Origin: Anaerotignum sp.
GTDB taxonomy: Bacteria > Bacillota > Clostridia > Lachnospirales > Anaerotignaceae
NCBI GenBank assembly: GCA_017523325.1
Contig: JAFWWO010000012.1
Location: 1 to 48,435, forward strand
DNA length: 48,435 nt
Direction of reading: 5' to 3'
The notes beneath the pieces are model-generated. The model searched no databases. It saw nothing but the letters and a program-made list of their open reading frames with translations, and was not told where the DNA came from. The position numbers and the translations under genes are program-made. Shown here one piece after another: positions 32,226 through 41,260 of this stretch. Numbering within the stretch: position 1 is the first letter of the stretch; every line of letters starts with the position of its first letter.

Positions 32226-33770
32226 TCAACTATTTTTATCTGCAATGGTAATGTGCAAATCTAAACCTTCGTCACCGTTTCTGATAATATGAACACTGAC
32301 CGTATCGCCAATTTTAGAATTGCTTACAAGTTCTCCCAGTGTATCCATACCCATGACTGTCTTTCCATTATACTGTGTAACAATATCGCCCACTTCTATG
32401 CCTGCCTTATCTGCAGGGCTGCCTTCTGTTACCTCCATAATCAGCGCACCCACAGGCAATTTATATAATGATGAATTTTCCTGGGTGATACTGGTACCGA
32501 CAATGCCAATATAAGGCTTTGGTTGGGTGCCATGCTCCAGCAGTTCATCTACGATTGGTGAAATCACATTACTGGGGATTGCATAGCCCATGCCCTCTAC
32601 CATAGTAGAGTTATATTTCGCCGTATTGATACCAATGACCTCTCCCGCACTGTTCACCAAAGCACCACCGCTATTGCCATTATTGATTGCCGCACTGGTT
32701 TGCAACACGCTTAATGAATTTCCGTCCACATCGATGGTCTGCTCTTTCATGCTGATGATGCCATCTGTTGCGGAAAGCCCCATGCCCATAGCATTTCCAA
32801 TGGCGATGACGCTATCGCCTACCTCCAAGTCTTCTGAATCGCCGAATACGGCAGTTGCCACTTCATAGATTCCGGCTTCATTCAAATCCTTCCAAGATAC
32901 AATCAAAACAGCTAAATCAGATTCGCTTTTTGTACCTATGGCTTTCGCCGGAACACTGATATCTCCGTTAAAGGTTACATAAATGGAGTTTGCATCTTCG
33001 ATGACATGATTATTTGTTACAATCGCCACCCGATTATCATCGGAATAAAAGATTACGCCACTGCCGGCACCACTTGCTTCATAAGGGATATTAAAGCCGC
33101 CAAAATATTGTGTCACGCCGGATATTTTGGTGGAAACACTGACTACAGATGGTTTTACGGCTTTGATAATATCTACTGCCGAATATCCGCCTGAGCGAGA
33201 TGTGGTTTTCTGTGCATTCAAAGGGGTTGCCGTCACTGCACGGTTGGATCTGAAATAATTCTGTGTAAATCCATAGCCCATGCCCATGCTGGCACCACCG
33301 ACAATGCTGACAATCAGACAAGCAGCAATAAATTTCGACCAACCTTTTTTCTTTTTAGTGTCTTTTTTCACCTGTTCTTCATAATGATATTCTCTTACGC
33401 CGGGGATTGAGTCCGGAAAATCGTTTTCTGTGTCATTTTCAAAATCCGCTTCCTCTGTATAGGTAGATGTATCCTCAAAATCCGTTGTCTGTGCATATTC
33501 CGATTCATCTGCAAAGTCAGAAGTATCTGCCAAAGCAGCATCTTCACCATATTCTGTTTTTTCTGCGAAAGCGGCATCTTCATGCAAGTCCGGTACTTCC
33601 AAAAGACTCTTCTCATTATTTTGCGTTACGGCTTCGGAAAGAGTTTCGGACGATTCGTTCTCCAATTCTTGATTTTGAACACTTTCTAACCGCTCTGAAC
33701 TGTCGAAGGTTTCGTCCTGCGGGTTTATAGTTTCATCGGTATTTGTTATTTTGTCATCAAAATCGCTCAT
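32226..33770 (-). CDS. HtrA-like membrane serine protease with PDZ domain
   Basis: A 514-residue DegP/HtrA-type protease for envelope protein quality control. Residues 1-140 form a long, very acidic and low-complexity cytoplasmic region with repeated Asp/Glu-Phe/Tyr units. One membrane helix follows (about 146-168), then the extracytoplasmic trypsin-like domain with triad His255 (TNNHVI), Asp285 (SESDLAVL) and Ser367 (NNGNSGGAL). A C-terminal PDZ domain (about 410-510) contains the usual SPADKAGIEVGDIV segment. ATG 33770 is preferred because GGAGG lies upstream; an in-frame start at 33821 precedes it. It is monocistronic. Confidence 0.93.
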   Translation of the reverse strand: MSDFDDKITNTDETINPQDETFDSSERLESVQNQELENESSETLSEAVTQNNEKSLLEVPDLHEDAAFAEKTEYGEDAALADTSDFADESEYAQTTDFEDTSTYTEEADFENDTENDFPDSIPGVREYHYEEQVKKDTKKKKGWSKFIAACLIVSIVGGASMGMGYGFTQNYFRSNRAVTATPLNAQKTTSRSGGYSAVDIIKAVKPSVVSVSTKISGVTQYFGGFNIPYEASGAGSGVIFYSDDNRVAIVTNNHVIEDANSIYVTFNGDISVPAKAIGTKSESDLAVLIVSWKDLNEAGIYEVATAVFGDSEDLEVGDSVIAIGNAMGMGLSATDGIISMKEQTIDVDGNSLSVLQTSAAINNGNSGGALVNSAGEVIGINTAKYNSTMVEGMGYAIPSNVISPIVDELLEHGTQPKPYIGIVGTSITQENSSLYKLPVGALIMEVTEGSPADKAGIEVGDIVTQYNGKTVMGMDTLGELVSNSKIGDTVSVHIIRNGDEGLDLHITIADKNS

Positions 33771-33907
33771 ATTCGTACCTCCATTACATCTTACAATTTT
33801 TTCATGCAATCCATAATTCAAATATATCTGAACTGTTTGAACAAAATATGAACTTTCAGTGAATTTTCACGAACAATATTTGAATATTCTGATTATATAT
33901 ACAATAA

Positions 33908-35590
33908 TTATCCTTCGGTTTCCATCATCAATTCCCTTGCGGCCGCCAACGTGGTTTCCGTTACATCATTGCCTCCCATCAATCGGGCAACTTCCTGTAC
34001 GGCACCGTCCGTTTCCAGAGGCATTACATTCGTTGTAGTTTCCCCATGCAGGCTACGCTTTTCAATCAAAAAATGCCGATTGGCCATAGCGGCAATCTGT
34101 GGCAAATGCGTGATGCAGAGAATCTGACGCTTTTTACCCAAAAGGTGCATCTTTTCCCCTACTTTTCTCGCCGTTCTGCCGCTGACTCCTGTATCAATTT
34201 CGTCAAATATAAAGGTACCGATTTCATCCCCGTCTACCAGTACCGTTTTTAATGCCAGCATCACTCGGGACATTTCTCCGCCGGAGGCAATTTTGGCTAA
34301 GGGCTTCAGTCCCTCCCCCGCATTGGCGGAAAACAGAAATTCCACCTTATCTTTTCCGTCAACTGTCCACTCATTTTTCTCCTCGATTTGGATATAAAAC
34401 TTAGCATCTTTCATCTCCATATCCCGTAAGGCCGATTCAATCTGTGCGGTAACTGCAGCTGCAGTTTTTTTGCGTATTTCAGTCAGCGTGTTAGCCGCCT
34501 CTGTCAGTTTCTTCTGCTCCGCTTGTTTTTGAGCGAGCAGTTCTGCTACGATTTCATTGCTATTTGCAAGGAAATGCAATTCTTCCGTAATTTTATCATA
34601 AAAGGCAAGGACGGTCTCCACACTCCCGCCGTATTTTCGTTTTAATTTATAAATGGTCTGGAGGCGTTCTTCAATTTCTTCCAATGCCTGTGGATCTGCC
34701 TCCTGCTGGTCGGCTTCCCGTTTCAGTTCTCTGGCCATATCCTCCACAGCGGCATAGGCGTCCGCCAAGGCATCAACAAAACCCTGGAGATTACTGTCAT
34801 ACTCCACCGCTTCTTGGAGCTTTGCCAAGGCATCGCCCAATTGGTCGCAAGCGGAAGGCAAGTTATCCTTTCCGTCATATAGCTGAGAAAGGCTTTCCCT
34901 TGTCAGTTTTATCAGCTTTTCCATACTGCCTAAGCGTTTTTTCTGTTCCAGCAATTCTTCTTCCTCGCCTATACGCAAGGCAGCCCCTTCTATCTCTTCT
35001 TTTTGGAACTGCAAAATATCTATCCGCTGCTCCCGTTGGGCTTCATCTCCCAAAAGCCCACTCAGCTGCTTTTCAACATCTTTTAAGGCATTGTAACCGG
35101 TTCGATATCCATTCATCGCCTCAGCAAATCCGGGACCACAGAAGCGATCCAACAGGCGAATATGTTTGGACGGGTTCAAAAGAGATTGATGCTCATGCTG
35201 TCCATAAATATCAATCAATTCTTCGGCAATTTCCTTCAGCATACCTACGGTTACAGCTGTTCCGTTGATGCGGCAAACAGATTTTCCCGTTTCGCTTAAT
35301 GTTCGGGCAACGAGGATTGTTCCATCTTCCTCCGGTGCAATACCGTTTTCCTCCAGTCTTTGGCGCAGAGCCTGTGTATCAGCCGTAAAAAGGGCCTCTA
35401 CGGAGGCTATTTTCTCCCCGCGGCGTAAAAAATCTTTGCCGACTCTCCCCCCAAGGGCAAATTGCAGAGAACCGATTACCATGGATTTTCCCGCACCGGT
35501 TTCCCCTGTCAATATATTCAGCCCTGTGCCAAAGGATATTTCACATTCCTGTATCAAAGCCATATTTTTGATATGCAGATATTCCAGCAT
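33908..35590 (-). CDS. recN: DNA repair protein RecN
   Basis: A 560-residue SMC-like ATPase that acts early in double-strand break repair. Walker A is GETGAGKS (29-36) near the N terminus. A long coiled-coil centre (about 160-370) follows, and the C-terminal half carries the signature IASGGEMSRVMLALK and Walker B TFIFDEIDTGVSG. The C terminus has the D-loop/His switch region (ILCITHLPQIA). GGAGG precedes ATG 35590. It follows argR by 20 bases on the same strand, and ends this long - strand gene group. In Bacillus, spoIVB and spo0A come next; here they do not. Confidence 0.96.
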   Translation of the reverse strand: MLEYLHIKNMALIQECEISFGTGLNILTGETGAGKSMVIGSLQFALGGRVGKDFLRRGEKIASVEALFTADTQALRQRLEENGIAPEEDGTILVARTLSETGKSVCRINGTAVTVGMLKEIAEELIDIYGQHEHQSLLNPSKHIRLLDRFCGPGFAEAMNGYRTGYNALKDVEKQLSGLLGDEAQREQRIDILQFQKEEIEGAALRIGEEEELLEQKKRLGSMEKLIKLTRESLSQLYDGKDNLPSACDQLGDALAKLQEAVEYDSNLQGFVDALADAYAAVEDMARELKREADQQEADPQALEEIEERLQTIYKLKRKYGGSVETVLAFYDKITEELHFLANSNEIVAELLAQKQAEQKKLTEAANTLTEIRKKTAAAVTAQIESALRDMEMKDAKFYIQIEEKNEWTVDGKDKVEFLFSANAGEGLKPLAKIASGGEMSRVMLALKTVLVDGDEIGTFIFDEIDTGVSGRTARKVGEKMHLLGKKRQILCITHLPQIAAMANRHFLIEKRSLHGETTTNVMPLETDGAVQEVARLMGGNDVTETTLAAARELMMETEG

Positions 35591-35610
35591 AACAGATTCC
35601 TCCCAGCCCT

Positions 35611-36069
35611 TCAGGCATTACGAATTACCCGATACAGCTTATCGATAATCATTGCCGCTTGGTTTTGGGTACGTACTACACAAAAAACCGTATCATCTCC
35701 GGCGATTGTACCTAAGATTTCCGTATTCTGCATATTATCCAATGCAACAGCCACAGCCATACCCATGCCTTCCAATGTTTTAATGACAATCATATTCTGG
35801 GCATAGTCCATCTTCAAAACGGCCTCTTTAAATACTCTGGTCAACCGTTCTGTAATTTCCAAATCCTGACTGCCGGAAATGACTGCATATTTTTGCCGAC
35901 CTTTTTCGGTGGAAACCTTTGTCAGCTTCATTTCCCGAATATCTCTGGAAACGGTAGCCTGTGTGACCATAAAGCCCTCCTGATGGAGCTTTTGCACCAG
36001 CTCGTCCTGTGTTTCAATATCGTAATTTTCAATCAATTCCAAAATTTTAGTATGTCTGGCGATTTTCAT
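35611..36069 (-). CDS. argR: Arginine repressor ArgR/AhrC
   Basis: A 152-residue regulator of arginine metabolism. The N-terminal winged-helix DNA-binding domain has TQATVSRDIREM, the recognition helix signature. The C-terminal hexamerisation and arginine-binding domain has GTIAGDDTVFCVVR with the paired Asp residues that bind arginine. No arginine genes are in this window; its place between nadK and recN is a widely conserved housekeeping arrangement, where the protein also assists Xer recombination in some bacteria. AAGGAGGGGCG precedes ATG 36069. Confidence 0.95.
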   Translation of the reverse strand: MKIARHTKILELIENYDIETQDELVQKLHQEGFMVTQATVSRDIREMKLTKVSTEKGRQKYAVISGSQDLEITERLTRVFKEAVLKMDYAQNMIVIKTLEGMGMAVAVALDNMQNTEILGTIAGDDTVFCVVRTQNQAAMIIDKLYRVIRNA

Positions 36070-36098
36070 TGTAGTCGCCCCTCCTTTCTAAGAACTCA

Positions 36099-36953
36099 TT
36101 ATCTGGATAGCTTATGCCGCAGCACATCATAAAAGCTTTGGGCATTTGTTTTGATAATCGTTGTACACGCCTTCGCCTTACGGATTTGCACTGCATTTTT
36201 CCCTCGAAGGGTCAGATTATCCTGCCCATCGGCACTGATGGTAAATTCTGTGTCCTCCCTACTGGGGTTAACCTCTACCGTCACTACATCATCAGCAGAA
36301 ATGACAATGGGTCGGCTGGTCAGTGTATGCGGTGAAATGGGCGTAATGGCGATGATTTCCGCATCGGCCTTTAGCACGGGTCCTCCTGCAGAAAGATTAT
36401 AGGCAGTAGAGCCTGTGGGCGTACAAATAATGACACCATCTGCCCGCAGGGTATCCACATACTCATCATTTACAAAAACATTAAATTCCAATATTTTATA
36501 TAAAAGCCCGCGGGTGATACAAATATCGTTGAGAGCGAGCATAGTTTTCCCGTTTTGTGCCTCTGTCGAAATGGTGCTTTCCAGCATCATTCGCTTTTCC
36601 AGCTTATAATTTCCGTTTAATACTTTATCAATGGCATATTCGGCACGATTTTTCTCATCTGCCGTCAAAAAGCCCAATGTGCCTAGATTGATGCCTAAAA
36701 TCGGCGTTTGGAACATGGCTGTTTTCCTGCCGACCCCCAACAATGTACCGTCTCCACCCAAAGAAATCAGAAAATCAGAATACCGATACAACTCCTCTTC
36801 CTTTCGGGCGTACATCTCCAAGCCCGTTAAATCCGCTACTTTTTCCGAAAGCTGAGGGATACAGCCCTTTCCCAGAAGATACTGTACCAATCGCTTTGTC
36901 ACAGCCAAATCTTTATCTTTATCAATATTGGGTATAATTCCTATTTTCTGCAC
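36099..36953 (-). CDS. nadK: NAD kinase
   Basis: A 284-residue ATP- or polyphosphate-dependent kinase making NADP from NAD. The catalytic GGDGT motif (SLGGDGTLLG) with its Asp is present, followed by GINLGTLGFL. The NAD-binding segments are ALNDICITRG and TPTGSTAYNLSAGG. GTG 36953 is the start; GAGGTG lies 5 bases upstream and overlaps the end of tlyA. An ATG two bases earlier is out of frame. It sits in the conserved group tlyA-nadK-argR-recN. Confidence 0.95.
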   Translation of the reverse strand: MQKIGIIPNIDKDKDLAVTKRLVQYLLGKGCIPQLSEKVADLTGLEMYARKEEELYRYSDFLISLGGDGTLLGVGRKTAMFQTPILGINLGTLGFLTADEKNRAEYAIDKVLNGNYKLEKRMMLESTISTEAQNGKTMLALNDICITRGLLYKILEFNVFVNDEYVDTLRADGVIICTPTGSTAYNLSAGGPVLKADAEIIAITPISPHTLTSRPIVISADDVVTVEVNPSREDTEFTISADGQDNLTLRGKNAVQIRKAKACTTIIKTNAQSFYDVLRHKLSR

Positions 36954-36962
36954 ATTGGCACC

Positions 36963-37784
36963 TCATTTCTCCGCAGAAAGAATCTCATGAGAATCCTGCA
37001 CGACTTGTTGCAGCTTTTCCTGTGCCATTTCCTCTGTCATTCCCTGCCGTGTTTTATCCAAATAAATCAGGTATTCGATATTGCCCTCCGGCCCTTTGAT
37101 GGGCGAAAAGCTAAGTCCTAGAATGCCTAGACCTTGCTCTTTTGCATAGGCATATATTTTTTCAATGACCTCACGATGGACGGCAATATCCTTTACCACA
37201 CCTTTTTTTCCCACCTTTTCTCTGCCCGCCTCAAACTGAGGTTTAATCAGACAGACTAATTGTCCCTTTTCTCCCAGCACATTCAGTACTGCCGGCAGAA
37301 CCTTCGTCAGAGAGATAAAAGAAACATCGATTGAGGCAAAATCCCCTCTATCCGGCACTTGTTCATGGGTCACATAACGCACATTGGTTTTCTCCAGACA
37401 AACCACCCGTTGGTCCTGCCGCAGCTTCCAAGCGAATTGCCCATAGCCCACATCGATGGCATAAACTTTAGCCGCACTGTTTTGCAGCATACAATCCGTA
37501 AAACCGCCGGTAGATGCGCCAATATCCAGACAGATTTTTCCCTCTAGGCAAATATCAAATTCTTCTATGGCTTTTTCCAGCTTATAGCCGCCTCGGCTGA
37601 CGTATTTCATCTGGTTTCCCCGCACCTCAAGCTGTGCTGTCACAGGGATTTTTGTGCCGGCTTTGTCCTCCTTCACGCCGTCCACATAGACATTTCCGGC
37701 CATGATATAGGCTTTTGCCAACTCTCTGGAGGACGCCAGATTTTGTTGTACCAATAAAACGTCCAGTCTTTCTTTCTCTGCCAT
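36963..37784 (-). CDS. tlyA: TlyA family rRNA 2'-O-methyltransferase (YqxC-like)
   Basis: A 273-residue protein with an N-terminal S4 RNA-binding domain (about residues 5-65, ERLDVLLVQQNL and AGNVYVDG) and an FtsJ-like methyltransferase domain. The SAM-binding motif is CLDIGASTGGFTDC, and the Lys-Asp-Lys-Glu type catalytic positions are suggested by IDVSFISL and LIKPQFE. Family members methylate ribosomal RNA riboses; the name hemolysin A in databases is historical. GGGAGAG precedes ATG 37784, and the dxs stop lies inside that spacing, so translation is probably coupled. Confidence 0.93.
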   Translation of the reverse strand: MAEKERLDVLLVQQNLASSRELAKAYIMAGNVYVDGVKEDKAGTKIPVTAQLEVRGNQMKYVSRGGYKLEKAIEEFDICLEGKICLDIGASTGGFTDCMLQNSAAKVYAIDVGYGQFAWKLRQDQRVVCLEKTNVRYVTHEQVPDRGDFASIDVSFISLTKVLPAVLNVLGEKGQLVCLIKPQFEAGREKVGKKGVVKDIAVHREVIEKIYAYAKEQGLGILGLSFSPIKGPEGNIEYLIYLDKTRQGMTEEMAQEKLQQVVQDSHEILSAEK

Positions 37785-37786
37785 TG

Positions 37787-39655
37787 TTACTCTCCCAATC
37801 GTTTTTTGATGCTTCTATAAATACCTTCACCATCTAAACCGTATCGTGCAAAAAGCTGTGCTTGTGTCCCCTGTTCGATATATTGGTCGGGGAACGCCAG
37901 ATTCTGCACATCAATCTGTATATTCTCATCTCCGTAAAATTCCAAAACCTTAGAGCCAAAGCCACCCTTACGCAGATTATCCTCAACGGTGAAAATATGC
38001 CTGCATTTTTCAGCCGCTAAGCGGAGCATATTCTTATCCAAAGGGTTCATAAAACGCATATTGACCACCATAGGTCGGTAGCCATCTGCCTCCAGCAGTT
38101 TTGCCGCCTCCATTGCCTGTGGCAGCATATGTCCCTCGATAAGCAGGGCAATGCCCTCCCCTTCCTGTATCAATTCTGCCTTTCCAAAAGCAATGGGCTG
38201 TCTAAATTCCGCAAAATCCGTTATAGCCGTTCCTCTGGGATACCGAATGGCAACAGGCCCATTATGCCCGTTCACGGCAAATTCCAGCATTTCTCTTAAC
38301 TCCCAATCATTTTTAGGCGAAAGCACCGTCATATTGGGAATATGGGTCAGGAAAGAAAGGTCAAATACACCCTGATGGGTTTCTCCATCGGCTCCGACAA
38401 CCCCTGCCCGATCGATGGCAAATACCACATGGAGCTTTTGCATACATACGTCATGTACCAGCTGGTCATAGGCTCTTTGCAGGAAAGAGGAATATACGGC
38501 AAACACGGGAATCATGCCTCCTGCCGCCAATCCTGCTGCAAAGGTTGTGCCATGCTGTTCGGCAATGGCAACGTCAAAAAAGCGTTTTGGGAAAGCTTTC
38601 TGAAAGTCTTCAAAACCTGTTCCGCCGGACATAGCCGCAGTGATTCCGACTACCTCGGAATTGTTTCTACCGATTTCCACCATCTTTTCTCCGAAAACGG
38701 CAGACCAAGTTTTACCTCCCTTTGAAAGGGGTTTCCCGGTTTTTAAGTCAAAAGCACCGACGCCGTGATAGTCCCAAGGGCGTTCCTCAGCATAACGGTA
38801 ACCCTTCCCTTTGATGGTTTTCACATGAATCATGATGGGTCCTTCTATATTTTTGATATTTTGAAAAAGCTCCAAAAGCTCATGCAAATCATGGCCGTCC
38901 ACAGGCCCGATATACTTAAATCCCAATTCCTCGAACAATGCTCCCTGTGTCAGCAAGAGCTTTGCGCTATCCCGCATTTTTTCCAAAACAAAATAAGTAG
39001 ACTTCCCGATAACAGGCACTTTATCTCGAAATTGCTTAAAGCCTTCCTTTAATTCCCTATAACGATTGCCTGTGCGTAAATTGCTCAGGTGCTTACTCAT
39101 GGCACCTACATTTGTATCAATCGACATCTGATTATCGTTCAAAATTACAATCAGATTGGTGTTTTCCTTTCCTGCGTTATTCAAGGCTTCATAAGCCAAT
39201 CCGCCCGTCATAGAGCCATCTCCGATAACAGCAATAATCTGCTCCTTACCACCGATCAAGTCCCTTGCCTTTGCCAGCCCTAATGCCGCAGAAATAGATG
39301 TAGAGCTATGGCCTGTGGCAAAGGCGTCATATTCACTTTCGTTGGGCTTCGGAAAGCCACTGAGACCGTCTATCTGCCGCAAAGTATCGAAAGTATCCTT
39401 CCTGCCTGTCAATATTTTATGGATATATGCCTGATGCCCCACATCCCAAATGATTTTATCCTGCGGCAGGTCAAAGCAATAGGCAAGGGCTACCGTCAAT
39501 TCCACAACGCCTAAATTTGACGCAAGATGCCCCCCTGTTTTTGCAACATGGCACAATAAAAACCGCCGCAATTCTTTGCAAAGCAGGGTCAGTTCCGTTT
39601 CATTCAGTTTTTTGATATCTTCGGTGGTATGAATCCGTTCCAGTAATCCGCCCAC
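37787..39655 (-). CDS. dxs: 1-deoxy-D-xylulose-5-phosphate synthase
   Basis: A 622-residue thiamine-diphosphate enzyme that condenses pyruvate and glyceraldehyde 3-phosphate in the first step of the MEP isoprenoid pathway. The TPP/Mg motif is GDGSMTGGLAYEALNNAG. The transketolase-like centre contains YSSFLQRAYDQLVHDVC and DRAGVVGADGETHQG, and the C-terminal domain is complete. GTG 39655 is the start, with AGCTGGTGA a few bases upstream. ispA, three genes upstream in the same unit, uses the products of this pathway, so isoprenoid genes are grouped here as in Bacillus. Confidence 0.97.
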   Translation of the reverse strand: MGGLLERIHTTEDIKKLNETELTLLCKELRRFLLCHVAKTGGHLASNLGVVELTVALAYCFDLPQDKIIWDVGHQAYIHKILTGRKDTFDTLRQIDGLSGFPKPNESEYDAFATGHSSTSISAALGLAKARDLIGGKEQIIAVIGDGSMTGGLAYEALNNAGKENTNLIVILNDNQMSIDTNVGAMSKHLSNLRTGNRYRELKEGFKQFRDKVPVIGKSTYFVLEKMRDSAKLLLTQGALFEELGFKYIGPVDGHDLHELLELFQNIKNIEGPIMIHVKTIKGKGYRYAEERPWDYHGVGAFDLKTGKPLSKGGKTWSAVFGEKMVEIGRNNSEVVGITAAMSGGTGFEDFQKAFPKRFFDVAIAEQHGTTFAAGLAAGGMIPVFAVYSSFLQRAYDQLVHDVCMQKLHVVFAIDRAGVVGADGETHQGVFDLSFLTHIPNMTVLSPKNDWELREMLEFAVNGHNGPVAIRYPRGTAITDFAEFRQPIAFGKAELIQEGEGIALLIEGHMLPQAMEAAKLLEADGYRPMVVNMRFMNPLDKNMLRLAAEKCRHIFTVEDNLRKGGFGSKVLEFYGDENIQIDVQNLAFPDQYIEQGTQAQLFARYGLDGEGIYRSIKKRLGE

Positions 39656-39688
39656 GATGTCACCAGCTCTCTATATTGCCAGCCTCGG

Positions 39689-40120
39689 TTATAACCAAAG
39701 CCCGATTCCAATTCCTAAAATTGCCCCAACGGCAACCTCTAAGGGGGTGTGTCCCAAAAGCTCTTTCAGCTTCTCCATATCCGGCATCTGATGGTGTAAA
39801 ATCAGCATATTGATAATTTCCGCCTGTTTCCCTGCAGCACGACGAATCCCTGCCGCATCATACATAACTACGAAAGAAAATATCAGTGCAATGGCAAAAT
39901 ATGGAGAATCAAACCCCCAATATTTCCCGATGCTAAAGGATAACGCCATTGTTAACGCCGAATGGGAGCTGGGCATACCGCCGGTTCCCACAATACGGGT
40001 TAAATCAAGCTGTCGTTCCAAAAGAAGTGTCAATAGGATTTTCGCCCCCTGGGCAATGGCCCATGCGGCCAGAGCCGCCAAAAGAGGTGTATTATGCAGT
40101 ATCCCTTGCAGTATATTCAC
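39689..40120 (-). CDS. Divergent PAP2 family membrane protein (YuiD-like)
   Basis: A 143-residue membrane protein of the divergent phosphatidic acid phosphatase group (formerly DUF212). The motif GTGGMPSSHSALTMAL holds the conserved Ser-His pair, and YDAAGIRRAAGKQAE follows, with HTPLEVAVGAILG near the C terminus. About four membrane helices are predicted. Phosphatase activity on a lipid phosphate is possible; its place between ispA and dxs suggests an isoprenyl phosphate substrate, which is inference. The start is GTG 40120 with a weak ribosome binding site. Confidence 0.88.
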   Translation of the reverse strand: MNILQGILHNTPLLAALAAWAIAQGAKILLTLLLERQLDLTRIVGTGGMPSSHSALTMALSFSIGKYWGFDSPYFAIALIFSFVVMYDAAGIRRAAGKQAEIINMLILHHQMPDMEKLKELLGHTPLEVAVGAILGIGIGLWL

Positions 40121-40142
40121 ACCGTCATCTTCTTTCTATGTT

Positions 40143-41027
40143 TTAGAATTTTCTATCTGTCAAGTATTCTGTTAACGCAAGCAAAAAGGCACAGCCCTCC
40201 CCCTGCTGTTTCCAGATTTTTACCGCTTCTGCCGAAAGCCCGGCGGCAATTTCTCTGGATTTTTCGATACCGTATAATGTCACATACGTCGTTTTCTGAT
40301 TTTTTTCATCACTATGGACAGGCTTACCCAATTCCTCTGTGGTAGCGGTCACGTCTAAAATATCGTCCAAAATCTGGAATGCCACGCCGATTTTTTCGCC
40401 GGCAAGGGCAAAGGTCTGCACCGTTTTTTCATCAGCACCGCCAAGAATTGCACCGGCTTCCAATGCCCCGCGGATCATAGCCGCGGTTTTATGCAAATGG
40501 ATAAAATCCAGAGTTTCCTGCGCCAAGGGCTGCCCCTCGAAAAAAACATCAACCACCTGCCCTGTCAGCATACCGAAAATACCTGCCCCGTGGGCAATGG
40601 CACGCATGGCTCCCGTGGTTTGAGCCGAGGGGTTTTTCTCGCAGGCAATCGCCATGGTTTCCATGGCGTGGTGCAGCAAGCCATCTCCTGCCAGAATTGC
40701 CATGGCTTCCCCATACACTTTATGGCTGGTTAACCTGCCCCGCCGGTAGTCATCATTATCCATGGCAGGTAAATCATCATGTATCAAGGAATAGGTATGT
40801 ATCATTTCCAAGGCACAGGCAAAGTCAACAGCGTCTTCTTTTCTGCCGCCTACCGCCTCACACGCCGCCAAAAGCAGCATAGGACGCAGGCGTTTCCCTC
40901 CTGCCAGCAGGCTATACCGCATGGCATCAAAAATCACCGGAGGAAATTCCGTCTGTTTCGGCAGAGCGTTCTCCAGTGCTTTTTCGATATCGTTGCATCT
41001 TTTCTGCATTTCCTGCTTTAAGTCCAT
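40143..41027 (-). CDS. ispA: Polyprenyl synthetase, probable farnesyl diphosphate synthase
   Basis: A 294-residue trans-prenyltransferase that builds geranyl and farnesyl diphosphate from isopentenyl diphosphate. The first aspartate-rich motif is DDLPAMDNDD and the second is QILDDILD; FARM-adjacent YSLIHDD and GGKRLRPMLLLA are present. Two aromatic residues before the first motif (HTYSLIHDD) fit a short-chain product. Three consecutive ATGs occur; the third (41027) is best spaced (7 bases) from GGAGG. It follows xseB by 2 bases. Confidence 0.94.
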   Translation of the reverse strand: MDLKQEMQKRCNDIEKALENALPKQTEFPPVIFDAMRYSLLAGGKRLRPMLLLAACEAVGGRKEDAVDFACALEMIHTYSLIHDDLPAMDNDDYRRGRLTSHKVYGEAMAILAGDGLLHHAMETMAIACEKNPSAQTTGAMRAIAHGAGIFGMLTGQVVDVFFEGQPLAQETLDFIHLHKTAAMIRGALEAGAILGGADEKTVQTFALAGEKIGVAFQILDDILDVTATTEELGKPVHSDEKNQKTTYVTLYGIEKSREIAAGLSAEAVKIWKQQGEGCAFLLALTEYLTDRKF

Positions 41028-41029
41028 CA

Positions 41030-41260
41030 TCATTCCTCCGCCTGAAAAGGCTCCTCCTGCCAAAGCCCTGCTTCTTTTCTAAGCAATATAATCTCGCCCT
41101 CTGCCGCCGCCAACTTTTCCTTACACTGGGCAGAAAGAGCCAATCCTTCTTTATAAAGGGAAACAGCAGTTTCCAACGGCGCCTCCTCCTGCTCCAGCTG
41201 TTCTACAATTTTTTCCAGCCGCTCCATTGCTTCTTCAAACGTCAATTTCTTCTTTGCCAT
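41030..41260 (-). CDS. xseB: Exodeoxyribonuclease VII small subunit
   Basis: A 76-residue helical protein with the family pattern LTFEEAMERLEKIVEQLE, then a second helix LETAVSLYKEGLALSAQC. XseB binds XseA to form exonuclease VII, which degrades single-stranded DNA. ATG 41260 is preferred over an upstream TTG because GGCGGTG is well spaced from it. The gene overlaps the end of xseA by 26 bases, indicating translational coupling. Confidence 0.93.
   Translation of the reverse strand: MAKKKLTFEEAMERLEKIVEQLEQEEAPLETAVSLYKEGLALSAQCKEKLAAAEGEIILLRKEAGLWQEEPFQAEE

Noticed and set aside
34684..35268. 194-codon + strand frame inside recN
   Set aside because: Antisense to a clearly recognised RecN coding region; Pro/Arg-rich shadow with no ribosome binding site.
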